Below the pieces are notes generated by a model that was given only the letters and a program-made list of their open reading frames with translations, had not been told where the DNA came from and did not search any database. From an uncultured Desulfovibrio sp. (GTDB taxonomy: Bacteria > Desulfobacterota > Desulfovibrionia > Desulfovibrionales > Desulfovibrionaceae): a DNA stretch of 26,847 nt. How positions within the stretch are numbered: the first letter of the stretch is position 1; each line of letters begins with the position of its first letter. Below are positions 14,357 through 23,006 of the stretch, one piece after another. A program made the translations under genes and the position numbers. The stretch lies in assembly GCA_900546145.1 (NCBI GenBank), contig URBN01000026.1, positions 1-26,847 on the forward strand, in the 5' to 3' direction.

Positions 14357-15471
14357 TATTTCACCCAGATCTGGCCGCGGCTTTCGGCGGCCTCGGCGTA
14401 GGCACGGATCTGTCCGAGCGTGAAATCGAGCATTGACGATTCCCTCCCGCCTCCGCGGTAATAGCGGGAATACCATTCCGCCGTGTAGCGGATAGTCTCG
14501 TCAAAGGTCAGCGTGGCCTTCCAGCCGAGGTAGGCCAGAGACTTGTCGCAGCACAGCTTGAGAAGCGTGCATTCCTTTCTGCCAGCCTGACCGTTGAGAT
14601 CCATCTCGCTGGTAAAACCGGGCCAATAGACGGAAAGCGCCTTTACAACCTCAGCCACGGAATTGTTCACGTCAGCGGCAGGGCCGAAATTATAGGCTTC
14701 TCCTGAAAGAGGGAACGGACGCTGAGCCTTTTCGGGGCCCATGAGCAGAAGCGCGCCAAGCCAGAGATACCCTGAGAGGGGTTCGAGGACGAGCTGCCAG
14801 GGCCTTGTGGCATGAGGACTCCTGATCTGCACAGGACGGTCCGCAGCCCAGGCACGGGCGCAGTCCGGGACGATACGGTCGAGGGCCCAGTCACCGCCGC
14901 CGATGACATTGCCGGCACGCACTGTGGCGCAGGCGGGACCGTTCCGGAAGAAACTGCGGAAATAGGAATGGGCCACGATTTCGGCACAGCCCTTGGACGC
15001 GGAATAGGGATCATAGCCGCCAAGATGATCCGTCTCGCGGTAGCCCCAGACCTGCTCATCATTGCGATAGCACTTGTCCGAGGTGATCATGACCACGGCG
15101 CCCACTGAAGGGCACGCGCGCACGGCCTCGAGCACGTTCATGGTGCCCATGACATTGGATTCGAAGGTCAGCACGGGCTCATCATAGGACTTGCGGACCA
15201 GAGCCTGGGCAGCAAGGTGAAAAACCACATCGGGTTTAAATTCCTTCATGGCTTTAATCAGCGCATCACGGTCCCTAATGTCGCCCTGCACCTGACGGAT
15301 GTGTTCACCGAGGTGCATAGCCTCGATATGCGAAGGCTGAGTCGGAATATCGCAGGAATAGCCCATGACCTCGGCCCCGAGGCTGGTCAGCCAGGCGCAG
15401 ATCCAGGATCCCTTGAACCCGGTATGCCCCGTCACAAAGACGCGGCGTCCCTGATACATATTGCGGAACAT
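14356..15471 (-). CDS. rfbG: CDP-glucose 4,6-dehydratase
   Basis: A 371-residue extended short-chain dehydrogenase/reductase that converts CDP-glucose to CDP-4-keto-6-deoxyglucose, the entry point to CDP-dideoxy and branched sugars of O-antigens. The NAD-binding GxxGxxG is G15, G18, G21 (VTGHTGFKGSW). The catalytic pair is Y156 and K160 in DPYSASKG, with T130-S131-D132-K133 in the active-site strand. The GNVIGGGDWALDRIVPD segment and the RNDEQVWGYRE loop are typical of RfbG rather than the dTDP-glucose enzyme RmlB. The rfbF stop is 12 bases upstream, and a GGAGA SD precedes the ATG. It shares one base with the following epimerase-like gene. Confidence 0.93.
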   Translation of the reverse strand: MFRNMYQGRRVFVTGHTGFKGSWICAWLTSLGAEVMGYSCDIPTQPSHIEAMHLGEHIRQVQGDIRDRDALIKAMKEFKPDVVFHLAAQALVRKSYDEPVLTFESNVMGTMNVLEAVRACPSVGAVVMITSDKCYRNDEQVWGYRETDHLGGYDPYSASKGCAEIVAHSYFRSFFRNGPACATVRAGNVIGGGDWALDRIVPDCARAWAADRPVQIRSPHATRPWQLVLEPLSGYLWLGALLLMGPEKAQRPFPLSGEAYNFGPAADVNNSVAEVVKALSVYWPGFTSEMDLNGQAGRKECTLLKLCCDKSLAYLGWKATLTFDETIRYTAEWYSRYYRGGGRESSMLDFTLGQIRAYAEAAESRGQIWVK

Positions 15472-15483
15472 GCTTTCTCCTCT

Positions 15484-16257
15484 CTATGCCCAGAAGGCCT
15501 TGCCGTCTTTCCAGAGCTCGTTGAGCGTGATGGAATCACGCAGCGTATCCATGCACTGCCACTGGCCGGGATGCGGATACATGGAAAGCTGGCCGTCGGC
15601 AGCCAGGCGCTGCAGAGGCTCTTTCTCAAGATCGCAGGACTCATCCTCGCTGAGATAGTCCAGGAACTCGCGCTTGAACACGAAGAAGCCGCAGTTGATG
15701 TATTCATTGAGTACGGGCTTCTCTTCCCAGGAAAGAATCTGGCCCTTATCATCCGTACGCACGGCTCCAAAACGGCAGGGCATGCGTACACCGGTGAAGG
15801 TGCCGATTTTCCCCGAGTCAATATGGAATCTGACGAGTTTGTCGATATCTATATCCGACACGCCGTCTCCGTAAGTAACCATGAAGCGATCGGTATCAAT
15901 GTACTTCGCCACGCGCTTGAGCCGGCCGCCCTTTAGCGTTTCCTGGCCCGTATCGCAGAGCGTCACGCGCCAGTCTTCGATCTCTCCGGGATGGGAGGTG
16001 ATGTCACCGCTCTTCAGGTCAACGGTATAATCCGTGTGACGGATGTAATAATCGTGAAAGTACTGCTTAATCACCTCGCCCTTGTAGCCGAGGGGCAGAA
16101 TAAAATCCTTATAGCCGAAGCGGTCATAAATTTTCATGATGTGCCAGAGAATCGGGCGTCCGCCAATTTCCACCATCGGTTTCGGTTTGACCGCGGTTTC
16201 CTCACGCAGTCTCGTGCCCTTGCCGCCGCACATGATGATTACTTTCATGGGAATCAT
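15484..16257 (-). CDS. rfbF: Glucose-1-phosphate cytidylyltransferase
   Basis: This nucleotidyltransferase makes CDP-glucose from CTP and glucose-1-phosphate, the substrate of RfbG. The nucleotide-binding signature is near the N-terminus: CGGKGTRLREET followed by KPKPMVEIGGRP. The YGDGVSDID segment binds metal and sugar phosphate, and the C-terminal half has YINCGFFVF and the CMDTLRD segment of the family. With the ATG at 16257, which has GGAGG six bases ahead, the protein is 257 residues, exactly the usual RfbF length. The frame stays open upstream to 16344 but that would overlap the ligase gene. Position between the ligase and rfbG makes a coherent CDP-sugar operon. Confidence 0.94.
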   Translation of the reverse strand: MIPMKVIIMCGGKGTRLREETAVKPKPMVEIGGRPILWHIMKIYDRFGYKDFILPLGYKGEVIKQYFHDYYIRHTDYTVDLKSGDITSHPGEIEDWRVTLCDTGQETLKGGRLKRVAKYIDTDRFMVTYGDGVSDIDIDKLVRFHIDSGKIGTFTGVRMPCRFGAVRTDDKGQILSWEEKPVLNEYINCGFFVFKREFLDYLSEDESCDLEKEPLQRLAADGQLSMYPHPGQWQCMDTLRDSITLNELWKDGKAFWA

Positions 16258-16306
16258 GGAGAACCTCCAGTTGACAGGTGCCGGCCTCTGGCCGGCTCCG
16301 TAAAAT

Positions 16307-17680
16307 TTACTTCTCAGTGCCGGGACAGGTGCGTTTTCCGCCACGTCCTTCGCGGCCGGCCTCTCCCCTGAGGCCCTGAATGATAGCTCCTATGGCCGTC
16401 CCAAGAAAAATCATGGCCAGGGAAAGCCACCAGTTGCGGTAAAAGTCGTGCCCGAAGACGCCATTCAGTATCCAGCCCACATAGCCCATAAAGAAAAGGC
16501 CGGTGAGCTGCCAGTACAGAACGCTCGAACCGGGAGCGTCGCCATCTTCCGCATAGCGGCCCTTCCTGACAGCGGCAAGACGCGGCAGCAGGATGCGCAT
16601 GCCCCAGATAACCATGCCGAAGAGGAAGATCAGGCCGAGTGCCGTCCCCACGATGCCATGAGAACAGAGCAGATCAAGGAAGATATCGTGAGGATGGGTA
16701 ATGGTGATTTCATCGCGCTCGGGGGCCAGTCCCAGCGCGCGGAAGGCGCTGTTATACTGCCAGATGCCGGCGCCCATGATGGGATGGGCCTTGAAAACGG
16801 CCCAGGCCAGCTGCCACAGGCTCCAGCGGCCGTCAACCATGACAGTCTGCATATCCATGCGCGTGGGATCTATCTGCAGGCCATAAAAAACGCCTGCCAC
16901 GAGAAGGGGCACAAGAATACCGGCCCAGGACAAGCCCTGCCGCGAGATAAGGAACCACAGGAACAGGGCCCCTGCCAGGGCGAGCATACCGGCTCTGGCC
17001 GCGGCTCCCACGAACAGAAAATAGGCAGGCCAGAAAACAGCGCAGTAAAGCAGGACTGACTGCAGGAACGTGAAGCGCCTGCGGCACACGTACCAGAAGC
17101 CGAATGCCGGGATAAGCATGAGGGCCACGTAGTTGCCGACCCAGTAATCATCCAGGGACGAAGTCAGGCGTCCGAAATGCAGCGGGTAGCCCATGATAAA
17201 GTCATAGCCGGTAAACCACTGCCAGACCCCGTCTATACCCTCCCAGAAGAGGGCCACGACGCAGGCCGCGACAAGACGCTTCAGATCGCGCGTTCTGTGC
17301 ACGCATTCCATGGCGATGAAAGGCAGGATATAGGCCTTATTCAGCCCGATGCATGCGTGCATCAGGGAATCCATGGGATTCGTGGAAAAAACCACCCCGA
17401 GCACGATCATCAGGAAAAAACACCCAAAAAGAGGCAGCACCGGCAGATGACGCAACACGCTTTCGTGCCATCTGTACCGGTAATACAGCAGAAGAAAAAT
17501 GAAATTGATGCAGGGCATGACCTCCCGGAAGCCGTACCCCAGGGGGAAAAAGGCAATATGCAGCCAGAAACTCGCAAAGAGCAGGCTGTGCCAGAATTCA
17601 CCGGGGTCGGTCCTGTGGAGTTCGCGCCAGGAGGCCCATCCGGCCTTCAGCGACATGGGAGTACCCTTGTTTTCTGCCAT
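16307..17680 (-). CDS. O-antigen ligase family protein (WaaL-like)
   Basis: A 457-residue inner-membrane protein with ten or more hydrophobic segments and one large periplasmic loop, the build of WaaL/O-antigen polymerase proteins (Wzy_C family). Residues usually needed by ligases have counterparts: R229 in AAARAGM, R285 in DGRWSLW, and H331 in THPHDIFLDLLCSHG. WaaL joins lipid-linked O-polysaccharide to lipid A-core in the periplasm. A Wzy polymerase or a protein O-glycosylating ligase of the same fold cannot be excluded by eye. It is the first gene of the operon, 49 bases ahead of rfbF, and has a sigma-70-like promoter upstream. The C-terminal tail is basic and Gly-rich. Confidence 0.82.
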   Translation of the reverse strand: MAENKGTPMSLKAGWASWRELHRTDPGEFWHSLLFASFWLHIAFFPLGYGFREVMPCINFIFLLLYYRYRWHESVLRHLPVLPLFGCFFLMIVLGVVFSTNPMDSLMHACIGLNKAYILPFIAMECVHRTRDLKRLVAACVVALFWEGIDGVWQWFTGYDFIMGYPLHFGRLTSSLDDYWVGNYVALMLIPAFGFWYVCRRRFTFLQSVLLYCAVFWPAYFLFVGAAARAGMLALAGALFLWFLISRQGLSWAGILVPLLVAGVFYGLQIDPTRMDMQTVMVDGRWSLWQLAWAVFKAHPIMGAGIWQYNSAFRALGLAPERDEITITHPHDIFLDLLCSHGIVGTALGLIFLFGMVIWGMRILLPRLAAVRKGRYAEDGDAPGSSVLYWQLTGLFFMGYVGWILNGVFGHDFYRNWWLSLAMIFLGTAIGAIIQGLRGEAGREGRGGKRTCPGTEK

Positions 17681-17726
17681 ATTTTCTTTCCTGCACAGCC
17701 CCGCGTATGAAAATTTTGGATTGCGT

Positions 17727-17755
17727 ATTTTAATCGAACACTCATGTCAATTCAA
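17727..17755 (-). promoter_or_regulatory. Sigma-70-like promoter of the polysaccharide operon
   Basis: On the minus strand TTGAAT (17755-17750) and TAAAAT (17732-17727) are 17 bases apart. The ligase ATG is about 47 bases further on. It is divergent from the ABC transporter promoter. Matched by eye. Confidence 0.5.
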
Positions 17756-17797
17756 TACGCTAATGATGCATTCCGCCGCCAAAACCCGTTCCCAGCC

Positions 17798-17825
17798 TTG
17801 ACGCAAAGGCTCCAAAAAGAATAAT
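17798..17825 (+). promoter_or_regulatory. Sigma-70-like promoter of the amino-acid ABC operon
   Basis: TTGACG (17798-17803) and AATAAT (17820-17825) are 16 bases apart, 34 bases before the ATG of the binding-protein gene. Matched by eye. Confidence 0.45.
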
Positions 17826-17859
17826 TGTTCACAACTATACCTTTGCAAGGAGGACCATC

Positions 17860-18603
17860 ATGCTCAGGAAAATTCTTCTTTCGCTTCTCGTCCTTTCGTT
17901 CTTTGTGACGGGGACCGAATCCAGGGCTGAAAAATACGTGGTCGCCACAGACTGCACCTTCCCGCCCATGGAATATCTGGATGACCAGAAACAGCCTGTC
18001 GGGTTTGATCCGGCCATCATCAAGGAAATCGCCAAAGCCTCAGGGTTCGAGGTTGACGTGCAGAACATCGCATGGGACGGCATCTTCGCCGGTGTAGCAG
18101 CAGGCAAGTACGAAATCGTCGCCTCGGGCGTGAGCATCACGCCTGAACGCCAGAAAGCCTTTGACCTCAGCGATCCCTACTACGATGTTTATCCGACCAT
18201 TATCACCATGGCCGGCTCCTCCATCAAGAAGCCTTCTGATCTTAACGGCAAGAAGGTCGGCGGCCAGATCGGCAACAGTTCCCTCATCGCCCTGCAGAAA
18301 GCCAATACAGGCTGCACCATCCGCGAGTACGATGACGTAGGCCTGGCCATCGAAGACATGGTCAAGGGCCGCATTGATGCCACCTGCCTCGACTCCCCCG
18401 TTGCCCTTTACTACATGAACAAGAAAAAAGAATACGCCAACAAGCTCCAGGTTGCCATGACCATCGGTGACCCCGAGCACTACGGCTTCGTGGTCAAGAA
18501 GGGCAACAAGGAGCTGCTTGCCAAGCTCAACAAGGGTATCCAGCTCGTCAAGCAGAACGGTGCCTATGACCGTCTGCTCAAGGAATACATGGGCGGCAAG
18601 TAG
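17860..18603 (+). CDS. Polar amino-acid ABC transporter substrate-binding protein
   Basis: A 247-residue family-3 periplasmic receptor with a Sec signal peptide (MLRK, hydrophobic core, cleavage after SRA near residue 23). The mature part begins YVVATDCTFPPMEYLDDQ and QPVGFDPAIIKEIA, the usual first lobe. The family markers IAWDGIFAGVAAGKYEIVASGVSIT and FDLSDPYYD follow, and GRIDATCLDSPVALYY forms the second-lobe contact region. It captures a polar amino acid and hands it to the membrane pair downstream. The exact ligand cannot be read. AAGGAGG precedes the ATG. It heads an operon with the permease and ATPase genes, followed by the mnmA-like gene. Confidence 0.92.
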   Translation: MLRKILLSLLVLSFFVTGTESRAEKYVVATDCTFPPMEYLDDQKQPVGFDPAIIKEIAKASGFEVDVQNIAWDGIFAGVAAGKYEIVASGVSITPERQKAFDLSDPYYDVYPTIITMAGSSIKKPSDLNGKKVGGQIGNSSLIALQKANTGCTIREYDDVGLAIEDMVKGRIDATCLDSPVALYYMNKKKEYANKLQVAMTIGDPEHYGFVVKKGNKELLAKLNKGIQLVKQNGAYDRLLKEYMGGK

Positions 18604-18635
18604 CCGGGCCCGTTTTTCCTGAACACGTTTTTTAA

Positions 18636-18658
18636 TGGGGGCCGTCCTGCGGCCCCCA
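18636..18658 (+). repeat. Intercistronic hairpin in the amino-acid ABC operon
   Basis: TGGGGGCCG (18636-18644) and CGGCCCCCA (18650-18658) form a perfect nine-pair stem with a five-base loop and no U-run after it. It ends 14 bases before the permease start. The likely effect is more receptor than permease, by mRNA protection or slowed translation. Confidence 0.7.
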
Positions 18659-18672
18659 CAGGAATTTCTCAG

Positions 18673-19485
18673 ATGGAAGAAGAAGAGAAAGAAGAATCTG
18701 GAAGCAAGGGCAATATAGTCCTTGTCACCGAAGGTCCCGCCATCCCCAATCCCTGGGGCAAACGGCTCATCTCGGCGTGGTCCATTTCACTTGTGGGCGC
18801 CATCGTCACGCTCGTCACCCTGTGCACGGTCTGGCCGGATCCGTATCTTGACGTGCTTAAGTTCCTTCCGGACGGCATAGGCGTGACCTTTGAGGTAACG
18901 GCCCTGGCCATCTGCTGTGCCGTCCCCCTGGGTCTGATCACCGGCCTCGGGCGGGTGGCAAGAAACCCAGTCATCAACCTCGCTGCGTCCACCTACGTGG
19001 AAATCATCCGCGGCATTCCGCTTCTGGTACAGATTTTCTACATTTATTACGCGCTCTCCAAATTCCTTCAGGTTTCCAGCCTGACAAGCGCCGTCGTGGC
19101 CATCAGCTTCTGCTACGGCGCCTATATGGGTGAGGTCTTCCGCGCCGGTATCATGGCCATCCCCAAAGGACAGACCGAGGCAGCGCGTTCCCTTGGCTTC
19201 AACCGTTTCCAGACCATGTTCTACGTCGTCCTTCCCCAGGCCTGGCGCACCATTCTTCCGCCTGTCGGCAATGAATGCATCGCCATGCTCAAGGATACGT
19301 CCCTCGTTTCCGTCATGGCCATGCCCGATCTGATGCAGCGCGGCCGCAGCTTTGCGGCCAAGACGTACCTGTACTTCGAAACATACACCATCGTCGCGCT
19401 CATCTACCTCATCATCACGCTCATTCTCTCCAAGTGCGTGTCCATCATGGAACACAAGCTCAACTATTACGACAGGAAGAAGTAA
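18673..19485 (+). CDS. Polar amino-acid ABC transporter permease (HisM/GlnP type)
   Basis: A 270-residue inner-membrane subunit of the His/Glu/Gln/Arg family. The N-terminus (about residues 1-30) is a strongly acidic cytoplasmic tail beginning MEEEEKEE, longer than in most relatives. The hydrophobic segments begin near residue 37. The conserved LVQIFYIYYAL segment follows, then the EAA loop that docks the ATPase: the GAYMGEVFRAGIMAIPKGQ part and TEAARSLGF. The start has only an AGGA-type SD about ten bases away. It is separated from the receptor gene by a hairpin, and its TAA is one base before the ATPase ATG. Confidence 0.92.
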   Translation: MEEEEKEESGSKGNIVLVTEGPAIPNPWGKRLISAWSISLVGAIVTLVTLCTVWPDPYLDVLKFLPDGIGVTFEVTALAICCAVPLGLITGLGRVARNPVINLAASTYVEIIRGIPLLVQIFYIYYALSKFLQVSSLTSAVVAISFCYGAYMGEVFRAGIMAIPKGQTEAARSLGFNRFQTMFYVVLPQAWRTILPPVGNECIAMLKDTSLVSVMAMPDLMQRGRSFAAKTYLYFETYTIVALIYLIITLILSKCVSIMEHKLNYYDRKK

Positions 19486-19486
19486 C

Positions 19487-20269
19487 ATGGCTGAAACTGT
19501 AGACAGCGCACAGGCTGAAAACGACGGCAGAGAGCCTGTTATTCAAATCTCGCACGTCTGGAAATTCTTCGGCGCGCTCCCGGCCCTCCAGGATGTCAGC
19601 CTCACGGTCATGCCGGGTGAAAGAGTTGTCATCATCGGCCCCTCCGGTTCGGGAAAATCCACGCTTCTGCGTTCGATTAACCGTCTTGAAAAAGTCGACC
19701 GCGGTTCCGTCATCGTCGAGGATCAGGATATCACCACCTGCCGCGACCGCGAACTGAACAAGCTCCGCCAGCGGCTCGGCATGGTTTTCCAGCAGTTCAA
19801 TCTGTTCCCTCACAAGACTGTCCTGAAAAACCTGACCATGGCTCCCATCAAACTCCTTGGTCTCAAACGCGAGGAAGCCGAGCACAGAGCGCTCGACCTG
19901 CTCAAAAAGGTCGGCATCAGCGACAAGGCGAACGTCTACCCGAGCATGCTTTCCGGCGGCCAGCAGCAGCGTGTTGCCATAGCCCGGGCCCTGGCCATGC
20001 AGCCGAATATCATGCTCTTTGACGAACCCACGTCAGCCCTCGACCCTGAAATGGTCGGTGAAGTCCTCGATGTTATGGTCAAACTGGCCGAAGACGGCAT
20101 GACCATGTGCTGCGTGACCCACGAAATGGGCTTCGCCCGCACCGTGGCTGACCGCGTCATCTTCATGGATCACGGACAGATTCTCGAACAGGGGAGGCCT
20201 GATGTCATGTTTGATGCTCAGGCTACACATCATCCCCGCCTGAAGCAGTTCCTCGAACAGATACTCTGA
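19487..20269 (+). CDS. Polar amino-acid ABC transporter ATPase (HisP/GlnQ type)
   Basis: A 260-residue ATP-binding subunit. Walker A GPSGSGKST is at 51-59, the Q-loop at VFQQFNLFPH (about 100-109), the signature LSGGQQQRVAIARA at 155-168, Walker B IMLFDEP at 175-181, and the switch His in CCVTHEMGFA near 205. It powers import of the ligand bound by the receptor. The start at 19487 follows the permease TAA by one base. The frame is open upstream to 19352, but that would lie inside the permease gene. Its TGA stop shares a base with the ATG of the mnmA-like gene (TGATG), so translation of the two is likely coupled. Confidence 0.95.
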   Translation: MAETVDSAQAENDGREPVIQISHVWKFFGALPALQDVSLTVMPGERVVIIGPSGSGKSTLLRSINRLEKVDRGSVIVEDQDITTCRDRELNKLRQRLGMVFQQFNLFPHKTVLKNLTMAPIKLLGLKREEAEHRALDLLKKVGISDKANVYPSMLSGGQQQRVAIARALAMQPNIMLFDEPTSALDPEMVGEVLDVMVKLAEDGMTMCCVTHEMGFARTVADRVIFMDHGQILEQGRPDVMFDAQATHHPRLKQFLEQIL

Positions 20270-21396
20270 TGCTGAACACTCCATCCGATTATCAGGGCGT
20301 CCCTGGGGCAATCCCCCAGGGGCGCCTTGCTGTTGCTGTATCCGGCGGCGTGGACAGCCTGTGCGCCCTCATCATGTGCAGAAGACGCGGACGGGATGTC
20401 ATCGCCGTACACGCCCTCTTCAGCGGAACGGAAGAGGAACACGCAGAGGCCATTGACGGACTGACTGAAAACTGCCGTGTACTGGGTGTGCCTTTACGGA
20501 TTCTGGATCTGCGCGCCGAATTTCATGCCAATGTCATCTCTTACTTCGCTTCCGCCTACAGCCGGGGCCTCACGCCCAATCCCTGCGCTGTCTGCAACCG
20601 CACCATGAAATTCGGTGCCCTCCTCGACAAGGCTCTCGGCCTTGGCGCGGATTACCTTGTCACCGGCCATTATGCGGCTCTGAGCACCAGCCCGGCTCCG
20701 GCTTACGAGGAAGCCCCCATGCTCTGCAGGGCAGCAGACGCACACAAGGATCAGTCCTATTTTCTGAGCCTCGTGCCCAGAAAAGCTTTTTCCCGCGTTT
20801 ATTTTCCCCTGCTCTCTCAGACAAAGCAGGAAACACGGCAGATCGTGGCTGATGCAGGCCTCACCGTTCCCGTCAGCCGGGAAAGCCAGGAAATCTGTTT
20901 CATCCCTAGAGAAGCGGATCATTACCGCCGATTCCTCTTCTCTCTCATGGAAAAGGAGGGGAAGGAGCTGCCCGGCCCTGGCCCTATCATCCTCCGCACC
21001 GGGGGAACAGAAAAGCCCATCGGCAGACACAACGGGCTGTGGCGCTTCACGGAAGGTCAGCGGCAGGGAATAGGCATATGCTGGAAAGTCCCGCTCTATG
21101 TGACAGGAAAGGATCCTTCATCGAATACGCTGTATGTGGGACTGAAACAGGATACGTTCATACGGGAAGCTGATGTTTCCGGCCTGAACCTCATGGTGCC
21201 GGAGCTGCCGGAAAGGGCCCTGATCCGTCTGCGCTACCACCAGCAGCCCTCTCCTGCCACAATCACGCCAACGGAGACCGGCATACGGATTACGCTCGAT
21301 ACACCGGCCGCGCTGTCGGCGCCTGGCCAGATAGCCGCTGTCTATGATTCAGCCGGACGCATTCTGGCAGGTGGTTTCATCACGAAGCTTTTCTAA
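20269..21396 (+). CDS. mnmA: tRNA-specific 2-thiouridylase (MnmA family)
   Basis: A 375-residue enzyme that activates U34 of Lys, Glu and Gln tRNAs with ATP and replaces its oxygen by sulfur. The PP-loop SGGVDS is at 25-30. NPCAVCN supplies C109, matching the nucleophilic Cys of E. coli MnmA, plus an extra C106 forming CxxC. C210 in SQEICFIPR is the second catalytic Cys. TGHYA, KDQSYFLS and the late FTEGQRQGIG motif also match the family. Length is normal (E. coli 368). The region after the PP-loop (CRRRGRDVIAVHALFSG) lacks the FKxW-like motif of typical MnmA, so a diverged paralogue remains possible. Coupling to an amino-acid transporter is unusual. The CxxC plus distal Cys pattern suggests the [4Fe-4S]-binding MnmA type. 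Confidence 0.83.
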   Translation: MLNTPSDYQGVPGAIPQGRLAVAVSGGVDSLCALIMCRRRGRDVIAVHALFSGTEEEHAEAIDGLTENCRVLGVPLRILDLRAEFHANVISYFASAYSRGLTPNPCAVCNRTMKFGALLDKALGLGADYLVTGHYAALSTSPAPAYEEAPMLCRAADAHKDQSYFLSLVPRKAFSRVYFPLLSQTKQETRQIVADAGLTVPVSRESQEICFIPREADHYRRFLFSLMEKEGKELPGPGPIILRTGGTEKPIGRHNGLWRFTEGQRQGIGICWKVPLYVTGKDPSSNTLYVGLKQDTFIREADVSGLNLMVPELPERALIRLRYHQQPSPATITPTETGIRITLDTPAALSAPGQIAAVYDSAGRILAGGFITKLF

Positions 21397-21413
21397 AAGC
21401 CTGAGGAACTCTG

Positions 21414-22988
21414 TCACTTCCCCCTGTGCAGACGGCCGCGCACCCGGCGCAGCATGGGGTCCAGAATATCAGGGCAGAACCGGGCTCCCAGGGGAAGATA
21501 CGTGGCCAGAAAGAAGAGCCCCGCTGCGGCAAGCCCGGCGAGCGACGTCAGCACGGGATTCCAGCTGAGATGGGTGCGGACAAGGAAATCCAGATACCAG
21601 CCCCCGGCACAGCCAGGCAGGGCACACATTCCCGATCGGACCGCTGCGCTAAAGAGCCCACGGAAGGCCTGGCCTCCCTCCCTGTGATACCAGATAATCA
21701 TAAGCACAAGGACGTAGAAAAACATACTGGCTGCAGAGGTCATGGCTATACCCCGGGCGCCATGGGGCGCACCGAGATAGTAGTACACCGGCAGGAAAAG
21801 AACGGTCAGAAGGGTTCCCACCACGGCTGGCGTGAGCGTGTCGGTCTGAGCGTAATAGCCCCGGACAAGAAGAGCGTAGACAATCCAGAACGGGGTGGCC
21901 AGAAGCATAATCTGCAGAAGGGGAGCAGCTTCACTCATTTCCCCTGCCCTCATGCAGCCGCCGTAGAAAATCAGCGTGAAAACCGAACCGGAGAGGCAGA
22001 TCATCCACATGGCGCAGGGGACAATCAGTCCCATTCCTGACTTCAGAGCCCGGCCCAGAGTCTCCTGAAATCCTGTCCTGTCGCCTTTTGTCAGGAGGCT
22101 GACCAGGAAAGGATAGGAGGCCACTGCGGCCACCTGGCCCACCAGGGCGATAGGCACCTGTGAAATGCGTTTGGCGTAATTGAGAAGGCTGACGGCGCCA
22201 CTCCCGGCAAGAGAGCCAAATACTCTCAGAAACTGCTCATCGAGGGCCGCGACGGTCTGCCCGAGCATGAGCGGCAGGGCCAGCAGGATGAATTTCTTCA
22301 TGAGAGGATGGTGCAGCACGGGCCCATAGCGGAATCCGCAGGAGCGCGCGCACAGGAGAGGAAGAAGGAACGTGCCGATGCCCGCTCCAAACACCACGCC
22401 CACGCAGTAGCCCGTCATGCCGTGCACAAGGCCGCTGTAAGGAAGCGTCACACCAAAGAAAATGATGCAGCCGTTATAAATAAGCGGTGTCAGAGCGGGA
22501 ATCGTGAACTGACGCCGCAGGTAAAGAAGAGCGATGATGCACGATCCTACCAGGAAAAAGACCTGGGCAGGCAGAACAATGCGCATGAAGAGCGCCAGTC
22601 TTGCATAGCGGGATGGATCGAGTCCGGGCGCCACTACATGCGCCAGAGGCTCCGCGAAAAGCATGCCAAGGGCCGTTACAGCCATGGCGCATACGGCCAT
22701 CCATGTCAGGACACAGGAATAGAAACGCCATCCGTCCGCTTCATCCTCGCTGAACCGTTTCGAAAGCAGCGGGATCAGTGTTATGGACATGAAACCGCCG
22801 GCAAGCAGGTAATTGATGATGTCCGGCACAACGAATGCCGCAAAATACATATCCGACTCGCCGCCGGCACCGAACTGCCAGGAGATAATCTTGTCGCGGA
22901 CAAGCCCCATGAATCTGGACAGAAGTGTGCTCACTGCCAGAATAACAGCAGCCACGCCCATACTCTGCGACTTAGAAAGTATGCTCAT
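21414..22988 (-). CDS. murJ: Lipid II flippase MurJ (MviN)
   Basis: A 524-residue polytopic membrane protein of the MOP superfamily with about fourteen helices. It moves lipid II to the periplasmic side for peptidoglycan synthesis. Recognisable stretches are TLLSRFMGLVRDKIISWQFGA, SDMYFAAFVVPDIINYLLAGG and LIPLLSKRF at the N-terminus, DEQFLRVFGSLAGSGAVSLLN (near residue 245) and the PLLQIMLLATPFWIVYALLVRGYYAQTDT-type region cut short here for length. Basic residues of the central cavity are present (for example R17 and R23 in the first block). The gene follows rnr by 18 bases and is convergent with mnmA, with only 17 bases between stops and no visible terminator. GGAG precedes the ATG by five bases. 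Confidence 0.94.
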   Translation of the reverse strand: MSILSKSQSMGVAAVILAVSTLLSRFMGLVRDKIISWQFGAGGESDMYFAAFVVPDIINYLLAGGFMSITLIPLLSKRFSEDEADGWRFYSCVLTWMAVCAMAVTALGMLFAEPLAHVVAPGLDPSRYARLALFMRIVLPAQVFFLVGSCIIALLYLRRQFTIPALTPLIYNGCIIFFGVTLPYSGLVHGMTGYCVGVVFGAGIGTFLLPLLCARSCGFRYGPVLHHPLMKKFILLALPLMLGQTVAALDEQFLRVFGSLAGSGAVSLLNYAKRISQVPIALVGQVAAVASYPFLVSLLTKGDRTGFQETLGRALKSGMGLIVPCAMWMICLSGSVFTLIFYGGCMRAGEMSEAAPLLQIMLLATPFWIVYALLVRGYYAQTDTLTPAVVGTLLTVLFLPVYYYLGAPHGARGIAMTSAASMFFYVLVLMIIWYHREGGQAFRGLFSAAVRSGMCALPGCAGGWYLDFLVRTHLSWNPVLTSLAGLAAAGLFFLATYLPLGARFCPDILDPMLRRVRGRLHRGK

Positions 22989-23006
22989 GTATGCTCCGCT
23001 TTATCC

